This document shows, one piece after another, positions 46,998 through 55,083 of a stretch of DNA of 64,000 bases. Both the position numbers and the translations under genes were made by a program. The number at the start of each line of letters is the position of its first letter. Position 1 is the first letter of the stretch. Under the pieces are notes generated by a model that was given only the letters and a program-made list of their open reading frames with translations, ran no database searches and was not told the DNA's origin. This stretch comes from an uncultured Prevotella sp. (GTDB taxonomy: Bacteria; Bacteroidota; Bacteroidia; Bacteroidales; Bacteroidaceae): contig CAMCLD010000001.1 of NCBI GenBank assembly GCA_945875635.1, forward strand, positions 1-64,000, given 5' to 3'.

Positions 46998-47005
46998 TAA
47001 TTTTG
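46998..47005 (+). promoter_or_regulatory. Bacteroidota -7 box (TAATTTTG) for the flippase gene
   Basis: TAATTTTGC fits the consensus, and TTTC about 21 nt upstream is a weak -33. The leader would be about 160 nt. Confidence 0.5.
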
Positions 47006-47170
47006 CATTTTAGTATGTTGTTGGCAAGTCTGTAGGGCAATTGTTTTATCGGATAGACAGTTATTGCTTTACTCGTTTATTTCCACTATGCTCAAGTAAC
47101 GACTTGTAGATAGACATAATACTATACAGGAAAGGGAAACATTAGTACGAACAATACATAATAAACGACA

Positions 47171-48664
47171 ATGCCAAATCTGAAATCCCTTGCCAAGGAT
47201 ACGGCTATATATGGACTGAGCAGTATAGTTGCCCGTTTTGTCAACTATCTTCTGGTGCCAATACAAACTATGCGCTTCACGGCAGACGGTGGAGAGTATG
47301 GAGTGATAACCAATGTATATGCTTATACTGCACTTCTCATCATCGTTCTTACATACGGAATGGAGACGACCTTCTTCCGTTTTATGAATAAGGACGGAGA
47401 GAGCCGCGATAAGGTATATTCAACCACTTTACGCATGGTGGGTTTTACATCCTTGCTCTTCTGCATCCTTGTGGTGCTGTTCCGTCAACCGTTGGCAGAC
47501 ATAATGGGTTATGGAGACCATCCAGAATATGTATGGGTGTTGTTTGTCACTGTTGGCATTGATGCTTTCTCCTGTATCCTTTTCGACTATCTGCGTTGCA
47601 TACATCGCCCTATAAAGTTTGCTGTGCTGAAGATAGCCGCCATAGTGCTGAATATACTCCTGAACATACTCTATCTTATAGTAATGCCCGAGCTACATCT
47701 CAATCCCTTTGGTATATATGACTCTGCTTTTCATCTTGATGTGGCATGGGTGTTCTATATAAACATGTTCTGCACCATTTCCACAACGTTGCTACTATGG
47801 CGCGAGTGCAAAGGTATTACCAATGGATTTGACAAATTGCTTTGCAAGCGTATGCTTGCATACTCCATGCCGATATTCGTAATGGGAATAGCAGGGCAGT
47901 TGAACCAATGCCTGTCTCAGATTCTATTCCCTTATCTTTATGATGGCACTCCTCGGGAAGCCAGCACCCAGTTGGGCATTTATGGCGCCTGTATAAAGGT
48001 TGCCATGATAATGGTGATGATAACGCAGGCTTTCCGCTTCGCTTACGAGCCATTCGTTTTTGGCAAATCGCGAGACAGTGACAATAAGGAAACTTATGCT
48101 AAGGTGATGAAATTTTACATCATCTTTACCTTGCTTGCATTCCTTGCCGTAGTCGGGTATATTGATGTACTGCGTTATGTCGTTGGCAAGAGCTATTGGG
48201 ATGGTCTTCGGGTGGTGCCGATAGTCATGGCAGCCGAGATAATGTTCGGTGTGTTCTTCAACCTCTCTTTCTGGTACAAACTCACCGACCGTACAATATG
48301 GGGAGCATGGTTTTCTGGTCTTGGGTGTATTGTCTTGATTGCCGTAAATGTTCTTTTTGTCCCTGTTTATGGATATATGGCATGTGCATGGGCAGGGTTC
48401 GCCGCTTATGGCATATCAATGGTTGTGTCGTATTTTGCAGGTCAGAAATACTATCCTGTGCCATACCCGTTGCGCGATATTGCTTTCTATGTAGTCGTTG
48501 CCATTGTGCTGTTCGTGGCTATAGAGTTTTCCAATGCCACAATGCCTTTATGGGGAGCAATATCGGTCAACACTTTGCTGCTTGCAGTCTTTGCAGGTAT
48601 CATTATAAGGCGTGATATGCCATTGTCTGCACTTCCGATAGTTGGCAGGTATTTCCATAGATGA
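47171..48664 (+). CDS. Polysaccharide flippase (Wzx/MOP superfamily)
   Basis: Inner-membrane lipid-linked oligosaccharide flippase of the MOP (MATE-like) superfamily, likely serving O-antigen, capsule or another envelope glycan. The 497-residue protein begins with the family-like amphipathic start KSLAKDTAIYGLSSIVARFVNYLLVP and has about fourteen hydrophobic helices, with the conserved GDYG-like turn replaced by ADGGEYGVITN near residue 38. Small polar loops and a basic C-terminus (IIRRDMPLSALPIVGRYFHR) are typical. No glycan cluster surrounds it: upstream is the sdh operon and downstream, after 50 nt, the S46 peptidase. The superfamily is firm; the substrate is unknown. Confidence 0.87.
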   Translation: MPNLKSLAKDTAIYGLSSIVARFVNYLLVPIQTMRFTADGGEYGVITNVYAYTALLIIVLTYGMETTFFRFMNKDGESRDKVYSTTLRMVGFTSLLFCILVVLFRQPLADIMGYGDHPEYVWVLFVTVGIDAFSCILFDYLRCIHRPIKFAVLKIAAIVLNILLNILYLIVMPELHLNPFGIYDSAFHLDVAWVFYINMFCTISTTLLLWRECKGITNGFDKLLCKRMLAYSMPIFVMGIAGQLNQCLSQILFPYLYDGTPREASTQLGIYGACIKVAMIMVMITQAFRFAYEPFVFGKSRDSDNKETYAKVMKFYIIFTLLAFLAVVGYIDVLRYVVGKSYWDGLRVVPIVMAAEIMFGVFFNLSFWYKLTDRTIWGAWFSGLGCIVLIAVNVLFVPVYGYMACAWAGFAAYGISMVVSYFAGQKYYPVPYPLRDIAFYVVVAIVLFVAIEFSNATMPLWGAISVNTLLLAVFAGIIIRRDMPLSALPIVGRYFHR

Positions 48665-48714
48665 CAGTGGGAAGTGCTATTGATGATAGAATGTCAAATA
48701 TATAATAATACAAA

Positions 48715-50838
48715 ATGAGAATGAAACGATTTTTATTATCAGTCCTGAGTGTTGCTGCAATGGCATCTGCAAATGCAGACGAAGGAATGTGGACTCTCTG
48801 CAATCTTGATTCGGCTGTTTACAGACAGATGGTGGCTGAGGGTTTTGAGTTATCTTATGACGACCTTTACAAGGGTGACAGTGCATTGAAGAACGCCTGT
48901 GTCAATTTTGGAGGGTTCTGTTCGGGAGTAGTGGTGTCACCTGATGGTTTAGTGTTTACTAATCACCATTGCGGTTTTGGAGCTATCAATAAGCATTCCA
49001 CTGTGGAGCATGACTATATGCTTAATGGTTTCTTTGCCAAGGAGTATGCAGATGAACTTCCCAATGAGGACCTCTTTGTCTCTTTCATGAAAGATCAGCA
49101 AGACATAACCTCCAGAGTCATGCCTCTTGTTGATGGCAAGGGATTTGTTGAGACGAGTTCCGTACTCGACTCCATTACGACACTACTTACTGATTCTGTG
49201 AAAGCCATTGATTCCACCCTGCATGTGGAGGTGGATGCTTTTTATGAGGGGAACAAGTATTTCGCCACTACATATCAGGACTTTACAGACGTTCGACTCG
49301 TATTCTGTGTCCCTAAATCGATGGGAAAGTTCGGAGGCGAGACAGACAACTGGATGTGGCCACGACAAACCTGTGATTTCTCGGTGTTCCGTGTTTATGC
49401 AGACCCTAAGACCAATGGTCCTGCCGCCTATTCAGAAAACAATGTACCCTACCGTCCAAAGAGATGGGCGAAAGTCTCTTTACAGGGGTATAAAGAAGGA
49501 GACTATGCCATGACAGTAGGTTATCCGGGTTCCACCAGTCGTTATCTCTCTTCTTATGGCATTGTACAGAGACGTGATATCATCAACAAGCCTTGTGTCA
49601 ACGTGCGTGACGTCAAGCTGGCAATAATGCGCAAGTATATGAATGCATCCGAGCAAGCCAGGATTCAGTATGAAAACAAGTTTGCCAGCTGTGCAAACTA
49701 TTGGAAGAACTCCATTGGCATGAACAAGTGTATCGACAGCATAGGGCTTATAAGCCAGAAACAGGACTATGAGGCAAGGATAAAGGAATGGATAAAAAAC
49801 AATAACGTCAATGACAGCAGATACCTTGTGGACTTCGACACCTTGAGCTGCCTTTACGATAGGATATCTGAGCCATCGTTGGCATACAACTATTTCTTTG
49901 AGTGCTTCTGGCGCACAAGCGAGTTCTTCACAAGGGCAAAAGCTCTCACTGGTAAGATGGATGTCAAGGGACCATCTGACAAGCCCTCAAAGCAATATGT
50001 CGAGTTTGAAGATAACAGTGACAAATGGAACCTTGCTCTGGATAAGGAAATGACAGCAGCTATGCTCAAGCTATATGCCGAAAAAGTTTCTCCACGTTTC
50101 CTCCCTTCCTTCTACAAGGTAATAAACGACAAGTTCGGAGGTGATTACGATAAGTATGTTGATTACTTGTACAAGAAGTCTGGATTGTTGGACAAAGGAC
50201 GCAAGTTCTATATATTCTCAAAGTCTTTTTCCAAGAATCCCGCCAATGAGGTTGGTCTCGGCTTGACGGAGATAATTTCCATGTTCAATGATGAGATGAC
50301 TCCTATAGAAGAAAAAATAGCAAAGCATGAACAGAAACTATGTGCCGCACGCATACAGATGGAGCAGGACTTGCCTCACTATTCTGATGCCAATTTCACC
50401 ATGCGTCTAAGTTATGGACAAGTGGGTGGCTATATGCTTGGTGGTAAACCTTCCGGCTATTACACTACGGCTTCAAGCATTGTTGAAAAGATGAACAAGG
50501 CAAATGAGAATGCCGAGTATTTCGCAGAACCAATAATGCATGAACTGTTGTCGGCAACCGACTTTGGAAAATATCAGGACAAGACGACAGGAGAGATGCA
50601 ACTTTGTTTCCTTACCAACAATGACATTACGGGAGGAAATAGTGGTTCGCCAATGTTTGATGGAAAAGGACGACTCATAGGTCTTGCTTTCGATGGTAAC
50701 TGGGACAGCCTTGCAAGTGACATACTTTTCGACAGCCATCTCGCGCGTTGCATAGGTGTTGACATTCGATACGTCCTCTACATGATTGACAAATGGGGAC
50801 ATGCGGACAGGCTCATCCGTGAGATAGCCCCTGAATGA
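48715..50838 (+). CDS. S46 family dipeptidyl-peptidase, DPP7-like
   Basis: Periplasmic serine exopeptidase that releases dipeptides from peptide N-termini, a main route of peptide use in asaccharolytic and amino-acid-using Bacteroidota. The 707-residue protein has a signal peptide (MKRFLLSVLSVAAMASANA). The catalytic His is in TNHHCGFGAI (about residue 85), a candidate Asp in TCDFSVFRVYAD (near 220-228), and Ser in TGGNSGSPMFDG (near 644). After the Ser motif it reads LAFDGNWDS; Gly at this site is typical of DPP7 (hydrophobic P1), whereas DPP11 has Arg (acidic P1), so DPP7-like specificity is inferred. The C-terminus VDIRYVLYMIDKWG fits the family. It is followed by an 18-bp hairpin. Confidence 0.93.
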   Translation: MRMKRFLLSVLSVAAMASANADEGMWTLCNLDSAVYRQMVAEGFELSYDDLYKGDSALKNACVNFGGFCSGVVVSPDGLVFTNHHCGFGAINKHSTVEHDYMLNGFFAKEYADELPNEDLFVSFMKDQQDITSRVMPLVDGKGFVETSSVLDSITTLLTDSVKAIDSTLHVEVDAFYEGNKYFATTYQDFTDVRLVFCVPKSMGKFGGETDNWMWPRQTCDFSVFRVYADPKTNGPAAYSENNVPYRPKRWAKVSLQGYKEGDYAMTVGYPGSTSRYLSSYGIVQRRDIINKPCVNVRDVKLAIMRKYMNASEQARIQYENKFASCANYWKNSIGMNKCIDSIGLISQKQDYEARIKEWIKNNNVNDSRYLVDFDTLSCLYDRISEPSLAYNYFFECFWRTSEFFTRAKALTGKMDVKGPSDKPSKQYVEFEDNSDKWNLALDKEMTAAMLKLYAEKVSPRFLPSFYKVINDKFGGDYDKYVDYLYKKSGLLDKGRKFYIFSKSFSKNPANEVGLGLTEIISMFNDEMTPIEEKIAKHEQKLCAARIQMEQDLPHYSDANFTMRLSYGQVGGYMLGGKPSGYYTTASSIVEKMNKANENAEYFAEPIMHELLSATDFGKYQDKTTGEMQLCFLTNNDITGGNSGSPMFDGKGRLIGLAFDGNWDSLASDILFDSHLARCIGVDIRYVLYMIDKWGHADRLIREIAPE

Positions 50839-50860
50839 TAAATCTTTTGTAGTGCAGAAT

Positions 50861-50902
50861 GAATTAGGGCTGAATACCAAGCAAGGTGTTCAGCCTTAAT
50901 TC
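50861..50902. terminator. Bidirectional hairpin between S46 peptidase and DUF4294 gene
   Basis: GAATTAGGGCTGAATACC pairs with GGTGTTCAGCCTTAATTC over 18 positions (two G:U), loop AAGCAA, starting about 23 nt after the S46 stop. The geometry is the same as the sdh terminator (18-bp stem, 6-nt loop). No strong T-tract. Confidence 0.75.
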
Positions 50903-50954
50903 TATAGCTGATAAAAGTATAGAGGAGCCAGTCAATATAAACAGCCATAGAAAC

Positions 50955-51010
50955 GCAATGCATTGCGAGAGGCATGGCAAAGCATTACAAAGAGCATAGC
51001 AAAGTATTTC
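50955..51010. repeat. Palindromic-word mini-array 3 (22-nt period)
   Basis: Words GCAATGCATTGC (50955), GCAAAGCATTAC (50977) and GCAAAGTATTTC (50999) start exactly 22 nt apart with 10-nt spacers (GAGAGGCATG, AAAGAGCATA). The first is a perfect palindrome and the others are decayed versions. It lies between convergent genes, like array 1. Confidence 0.75.
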
Positions 51011-51035
51011 TTGGGAAATAGTCAAACGGTTTAAT

Positions 51036-51695
51036 TTATAACTGACCAGCCTCCACCTGCAAGACAATTCTTTCTGTTAGCCTGTCAACACCGTTTGGGT
51101 CATACTGCTTCTTGAGCGATGCTCCGAATGCCCATGCGAAAGCCTGATAGAATCCCGCTTTCACTGGTCCGAGAAAAGCCTGTATGAGATTATATGATGA
51201 AGAATTGCATTCCCTGTATATCAGTTTAATTAGAAGCTTTCCCTGTGAATAGGTGAGTTTCTTCATCCTTGGCTTGTATTCTTTTTTTATATCCTCTTCC
51301 ACACGTTTCATGTGTTCATCCTTAGCCTTCTTGGTAGGCAGGGTCTGAAGATATTCATACGTCTCAAGTATTATCTTGTTAGCCTCTTTTGCAATGGGAA
51401 GGACTTTTTTCACATTATATACAAGTCGGTTGTAGGCTTCCCTTTCCTTAGCATTCTTGAATTCAGGCTGTGGAAAGACATATATGTTGTTTGTCTGTAC
51501 ATACTGTACGGAATCCCCATCATATACTGTCTTGCCAATCTTAACCATTGGAACAAATGTAGGATTATCCATGTCAACCTCCCTATCCTCGGGCTTGACA
51601 TTGTTCCCTTTTACAGTTTGTGCCATAATGGTGACGTGGCATCCTGCGAGACATGACAATATGATTATTCTTGACAATCCCATTTTATTATTCAT
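51036..51695 (-). CDS. DUF4294 domain protein, exported
   Basis: Protein of unknown function found in Bacteroidota. The 219-residue product has a signal peptide (LSRIIILSCLAGCHVTIMAQT), then a short polar linker. A helical DUF4294-type domain follows, with TNNIYVFPQPEFKNAKEREAYNRLVYNVKKVLP near residue 70 and AYEYLQTLP-like and KKAKDEHMKRVEEDIKKEYKPRMKKLTYSQGKLLIKLI-type basic helices (split here) near 115-160. The end contains FYQAFAWAFGASLKKQYDP. It has no enzyme motif that I can recognise. It is convergent to the S46 gene. Its position upstream of no other gene suggests a monocistronic unit. The domain call is made from the overall pattern. Confidence 0.75.
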   Translation of the reverse strand: MNNKMGLSRIIILSCLAGCHVTIMAQTVKGNNVKPEDREVDMDNPTFVPMVKIGKTVYDGDSVQYVQTNNIYVFPQPEFKNAKEREAYNRLVYNVKKVLPIAKEANKIILETYEYLQTLPTKKAKDEHMKRVEEDIKKEYKPRMKKLTYSQGKLLIKLIYRECNSSSYNLIQAFLGPVKAGFYQAFAWAFGASLKKQYDPNGVDRLTERIVLQVEAGQL

Positions 51696-51869
51696 GTGGC
51701 AAAATTACGCAATTATTATGATATACCGTATTCTTTCAGTATCTTTAACTAACTGAAGTTGCCTTCTGCAGGGTGTGAGCTTAGGCCATAGTCTTTGACA
51801 GATATCAAGAAACACATATCATTCTGAATAATTCCCTTTGAAAACATACGGTTATATGAAAAAAGAAGT

Positions 51870-51877
51870 AACTTTGT
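51870..51877 (+). promoter_or_regulatory. Bacteroidota -7 box (TAACTTTG) for the candidate small RNA
   Basis: TAACTTTG at 51870-51877 would start transcription near 51884. No clear TTTG at -33. Confidence 0.45.
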
Positions 51878-51880
51878 ATC

Positions 51881-52056
51881 ATGTTCGTGAGAACATGCAT
51901 TTCATTAGGTTAGTAGTTTGATAGTTATTTTTTAAGGTAAAGATTATGTTATTAGATTGAGAGTCATGCCACTGTCTCGCTTTTCGTTATGAGAAGGGCA
52001 TGGCTTAAGAGTTCAGGAGGACAATGTGAGTGATCATGTTGCCCTCGTTTTTTTTG
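51881..52056 (+). ncRNA. Candidate small RNA of about 175 nt
   Basis: A promoter box at 51870-51877 and an intrinsic terminator at 52018-52056 lie on the + strand, while the upstream gene is on the minus strand, so the terminator must end a transcript that begins in this gap. The 5' end can form CATGTTC-GTGA-GAACATG (7 bp, GNRA loop, 51881-51898). The centre contains CATGCC...GGCATG enclosing TCTC...GAGA (about 51965-52005). I see no ORF with a good start and no match to a known RNA class that I can name. Confidence 0.45.
52018..52056 (+). terminator. Intrinsic terminator of the candidate small RNA
   Basis: GAGGACAATGTGA, loop GTGA, TCATGTTGCCCTC: 13 positions with one mismatch and two G:U pairs, followed by G and eight T residues. 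This is the clearest classical terminator in the window. Confidence 0.85.
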
Positions 52057-52150
52057 TAAAAATGTACCTGTATTGCTGAAAATTAATAAAAGAAAACTTA
52101 AAAAACAAGCTTTTATTCCATAATTTGCATAATAATAAAGCAAAAAGGGA

Positions 52151-52179
52151 TTGTAATTACAGAATTCTGATTAATTTTG
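52151..52179 (+). promoter_or_regulatory. Promoter for the DUF6242 lipoprotein gene (TTG, 18 nt, TAATTTTG)
   Basis: TTG at 52151-52153 and TAATTTTG at 52172-52179. The expected start near 52187 leaves a leader of about 17 nt. Confidence 0.65.
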
Positions 52180-52203
52180 CAGCAAAATACAATGACATAA
52201 CTA

Positions 52204-53571
52204 ATGAGCATAAAGTTGAAACCAGTGGCTTGGCTTATGGCATCAGCCCTGCTGTTTGCGTCATGCCTTGGCAGTGATAACAATGAGGAGTATGACTTTT
52301 ATGATGATGCAGCCATATCTTCCTTCTCACTTGGAACAATGAGCAAGACAGTCTTCACCCTTGACTCCAAGGGTGAGGATAGCATGTATGTTGAGGAATA
52401 TAAAGGCAGCGAGTATAAGTTCAGTATTGACCATGTCAATGGTAAGATATACAATCTGGACTCGCTACCATACAGGACAGACGTAAAAAAGGTGATAGCA
52501 AACATAACATCCAAGAACAGTGGTGTGATTACCATTAAGAACATTGCCAATGACTCGTTGCGCTTCTATTCCACTTCTGACTCTATCGACTTCTCTGAAC
52601 CACGTATAATGAGAGTGTATTCCCAGAGTGGACAGTATTGCAAGGATTATACCATAACAGTCAATGTTCATCAGCAGAACGGAGACAGCATAAGCTGGTC
52701 ATCAGAGCCGCAATGTGAGAGCCTTGCATCCATGACGGCGTTACGTCTCATTGCTGTCGGTGACGGAGTGGCAGCGATTGGAACAGATGGAACCCATCTT
52801 TTAGGATACGTCCTCAAAGGTGGTTCATGGCATCAACTTACATTTCCTGAAGTACTTTTGAATGGCGACAATAGAAGTGTGATATTTAGCAATGGCAAGT
52901 TTTACGCAATATCTAACTACATGGTGTTAAGCAGTGTAGATGGAATGGCATGGGACCTTATATCCACGGCTAATGTCGGCATGATTATTGGAAGTTGCTG
53001 TGACGAGCTGTATGCTTATGGCATAAATGGAATAATGGTGTCTCGTGATGGCGGTATCACATGGGAGGACGACAAGATGGATGACAATGCCTCTTTATTG
53101 CCGTCATGGAACATAAATGTCACAGTCAACGCATTGCGCACCAACCCAGACGTATATAGAGTAATGTTATCTGGTGCTGATGGAACAGAAGGCGAGACTC
53201 ACATCTGGACCAAATTGGTTGACAATTCAAGCCTTAACCCCAAGACTTACGAATGGACTTACGTTGACACTTCTGGTGAGGATGCCTATCGCTTGCCGTC
53301 TCTTTCCAATCTTGTTGTATTGCCATACGACAACAATGAGATTGCCGTTGGGAAGTTGCCGGACAACACCATGGATTCTTTTTATGTAAGCCTTGACGGA
53401 GGTATCACGTGGAAGAAAGACATGACTTATTATTTCCCAGAAGGATTCGCCCCGGCAGGACCTTTCGGAGCAGCAGTAGGTGATGGAAATATTATATGGC
53501 TTGCTGATGGAACAACTGGTAAGGTGTGGAAAGGCAGACTTAACAGGCTTGGCTGGTCATCAACAAAATAA
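52204..53571 (+). CDS. DUF6242-type lipoprotein with sialidase-like propeller
   Basis: Predicted envelope lipoprotein of unknown function. The 455-residue protein has a signal peptide with lipobox LFASC at residues about 17-21. A beta-sandwich N-terminal region (EYDFYDDAAISSFSLGTM onward, residues 28-155) follows, resembling the Ig-like part of DUF6242 proteins. The C-terminal two thirds carry repeated blades with Asp-box-like turns, such as SRDGGITWEDD near 280 and SLDGGITWKKD near 395, and SSVDGMAWDL, typical of BNR/sialidase-type beta propellers. No catalytic residues for a sialidase are evident. It is the first gene of a run that continues with DUF6089 (39 nt later) and uppS. Family naming is from overall resemblance. 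Confidence 0.75.
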   Translation: MSIKLKPVAWLMASALLFASCLGSDNNEEYDFYDDAAISSFSLGTMSKTVFTLDSKGEDSMYVEEYKGSEYKFSIDHVNGKIYNLDSLPYRTDVKKVIANITSKNSGVITIKNIANDSLRFYSTSDSIDFSEPRIMRVYSQSGQYCKDYTITVNVHQQNGDSISWSSEPQCESLASMTALRLIAVGDGVAAIGTDGTHLLGYVLKGGSWHQLTFPEVLLNGDNRSVIFSNGKFYAISNYMVLSSVDGMAWDLISTANVGMIIGSCCDELYAYGINGIMVSRDGGITWEDDKMDDNASLLPSWNINVTVNALRTNPDVYRVMLSGADGTEGETHIWTKLVDNSSLNPKTYEWTYVDTSGEDAYRLPSLSNLVVLPYDNNEIAVGKLPDNTMDSFYVSLDGGITWKKDMTYYFPEGFAPAGPFGAAVGDGNIIWLADGTTGKVWKGRLNRLGWSSTK

Positions 53572-53610
53572 TAGTCACAGTTTAAGAAATGCACTAATAA
53601 ATAAGACAGA

Positions 53611-54303
53611 ATGAGAAAACTTTTGTTGTTCCTTGCTTTCCTTTCTTTTATGGTGTCATCCTATGCACAGGATGAGGACGAATATCGCATGGAGATAGGT
53701 GTGGGAGCTGGAATGATGGGCTATCTTGGCGATTTCAATGGCAACATAACCAAAGACTTACAGCCAATGGGAGGACTAATAGCCAGATACAACATTAATC
53801 CATATATGGGATTAAGACTCAATGTGTCTTATGGAAAGATGAAGGGTAGTTCTGCCGATGTAGAAACCTACTATCCTGATTATGCAACAGCACAATATGA
53901 CTTTGACAATAGTCTGGTGGATTTCTCCATGATGTATGAGTACAATTTCTTTCCTTATGGTACTGGACGCGACTACAGAGGGGCAAAGCGTTTGACGCCA
54001 GTGATATTCGCCGGACTCGGTGCAACGTATGTTGATGTCAAGGGAGCTGACTCAAAGAGTGTTTTCACAGCCAATGTACCAATAGGTATTGGACTGCGCT
54101 ATAAAGTCGGAAAGAGAATGAATATAGGGGTTGACTGGGCAATGCATTTCTCTCTGAGCGATGAACTTGACGGACGTTCTGACCCTTATGGTATCAAGAG
54201 CAGCGGTCCATTTAAGAATACCGACTGCTATTCAACATTGCAGTTTACATTATCATACAGTTTTCTGTCAAAATGCAAGACATGCCACAATGAAGATGAG
54301 TGA
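53611..54303 (+). CDS. DUF6089-type outer-membrane beta-barrel protein
   Basis: Small predicted outer-membrane barrel. The 230-residue protein has a signal peptide ([19 protein letters not shown]), then alternating amphipathic strands beginning [21 protein letters not shown], and further strands such as [13 protein letters not shown] and [16 protein letters not shown]. It ends in the strand [15 protein letters not shown] followed by a short Cys-containing tail, whereas barrels normally end with an aromatic residue at the terminus. It probably functions in the envelope; in Bacteroidota such genes commonly precede uppS and bamA, as here. Its last codons overlap the uppS start. The fold is likely; the function is unknown. 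Confidence 0.8.
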   Translation: MRKLLLFLAFLSFMVSSYAQDEDEYRMEIGVGAGMMGYLGDFNGNITKDLQPMGGLIARYNINPYMGLRLNVSYGKMKGSSADVETYYPDYATAQYDFDNSLVDFSMMYEYNFFPYGTGRDYRGAKRLTPVIFAGLGATYVDVKGADSKSVFTANVPIGIGLRYKVGKRMNIGVDWAMHFSLSDELDGRSDPYGIKSSGPFKNTDCYSTLQFTLSYSFLSKCKTCHNEDE

Positions 54304-55075
54304 GGATATTGATATGAAAAGAATACCACGTCACATAGCTATCATTATGGATGGCAATGGACGATGGGCAAACAGTAAGGGCAAACCCCGCAGTTATGGT
54401 CATCAGGCTGGTGTTGACACTGTGAGAAGGATAACATCCGAGTGTACAAGGCTTGGTGTCGAGTATCTTACCCTTTATACCTTCTCCACGGAGAATTGGA
54501 ACAGACCAGCGGATGAGGTAGCAGCTCTTATGGGATTGGTGCTCTCATCTCTTGAGGATGAGATATTCATGAAGAATAATGTGCGGTTTCAGGTTATTGG
54601 CGATTTGAACAGACTGCCTGCCCCAGTGCGTAGCAAACTTAATGAGACCATGGAACATACGGCAGGGAACACAGCTATGACCATGGTAGTAGCATTAAGC
54701 TATTCTTCAAGATGGGAAATCACAGAGGCTGCGCGTAAGATAGCCTATGATGTAGTCTCTGGCAGTCTTAAGCCAGATGAAATAACAGAAGAAGACATAA
54801 GTCATAGGCTTGACACCTCTTTCATGCCAGACCCAGACCTTCTCATACGTACTGGAGGCGAGTTAAGGGTTAGTAATTATTTACTTTGGCAGATAGCATA
54901 TTCGGAGTTATACTTTTGTGACACTTACTGGCCAGATTTCAATGAGTCCGACCTCCATGACGCCATAGTCAGTTATCAAAGGCGTCAGCGAAGATATGGA
55001 AAGACAGGTAGTCAGATAGAGGCAGAAGACATGTCTGGGGAAGACTATGACTTGTCGGGAAAGCAGATGAAATAA
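54296..55075 (+). CDS. uppS: Isoprenyl transferase (undecaprenyl diphosphate synthase)
   Basis: Cis-prenyltransferase that makes undecaprenyl diphosphate, the lipid carrier for peptidoglycan and O-antigen. The ORF track runs from 54161 inside the DUF6089 gene; the real start is one of three in-frame ATGs at 54290, 54296 or 54314, and I chose 54296, giving about 259 residues. The family N-terminus [13 protein letters not shown] contains the catalytic Asp. [20 protein letters not shown] near residue 75 and the C-terminal [29 protein letters not shown] complete the signature (shown here in pieces). It overlaps DUF6089 by about 8 nt and precedes bamA by 8 nt. Identification is secure; the exact start is not. 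Confidence 0.94.
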   Translation: MSEDIDMKRIPRHIAIIMDGNGRWANSKGKPRSYGHQAGVDTVRRITSECTRLGVEYLTLYTFSTENWNRPADEVAALMGLVLSSLEDEIFMKNNVRFQVIGDLNRLPAPVRSKLNETMEHTAGNTAMTMVVALSYSSRWEITEAARKIAYDVVSGSLKPDEITEEDISHRLDTSFMPDPDLLIRTGGELRVSNYLLWQIAYSELYFCDTYWPDFNESDLHDAIVSYQRRQRRYGKTGSQIEAEDMSGEDYDLSGKQMK

Positions 55076-55083
55076 AATACACA

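Larger units (their letters stand above)
46496..47170. other. 675-nt gap between sdhB and the flippase gene
   Basis: Holds the sdh terminator (46533-46574), an isolated perfect hairpin at 46854-46876, and a promoter box at 46998-47005 for the flippase. The rest is AT-rich and I see no gene in any frame. Confidence 0.6.
51696..52203. other. 508-nt gap between DUF4294 and DUF6242 genes
   Basis: Divergent region with no protein-coding gene. It contains a plus-strand -7 box (51870), a hairpin, a candidate small RNA with its own terminator (51881-52056), and a second promoter at 52151-52179 for the DUF6242 gene. Confidence 0.65.

Noticed and set aside
54161-54295. Extended uppS N-terminus from the ORF track
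   Set aside because: The extra 45 codons are an out-of-frame reading of the DUF6089 gene. The family start is at [16 protein letters not shown].
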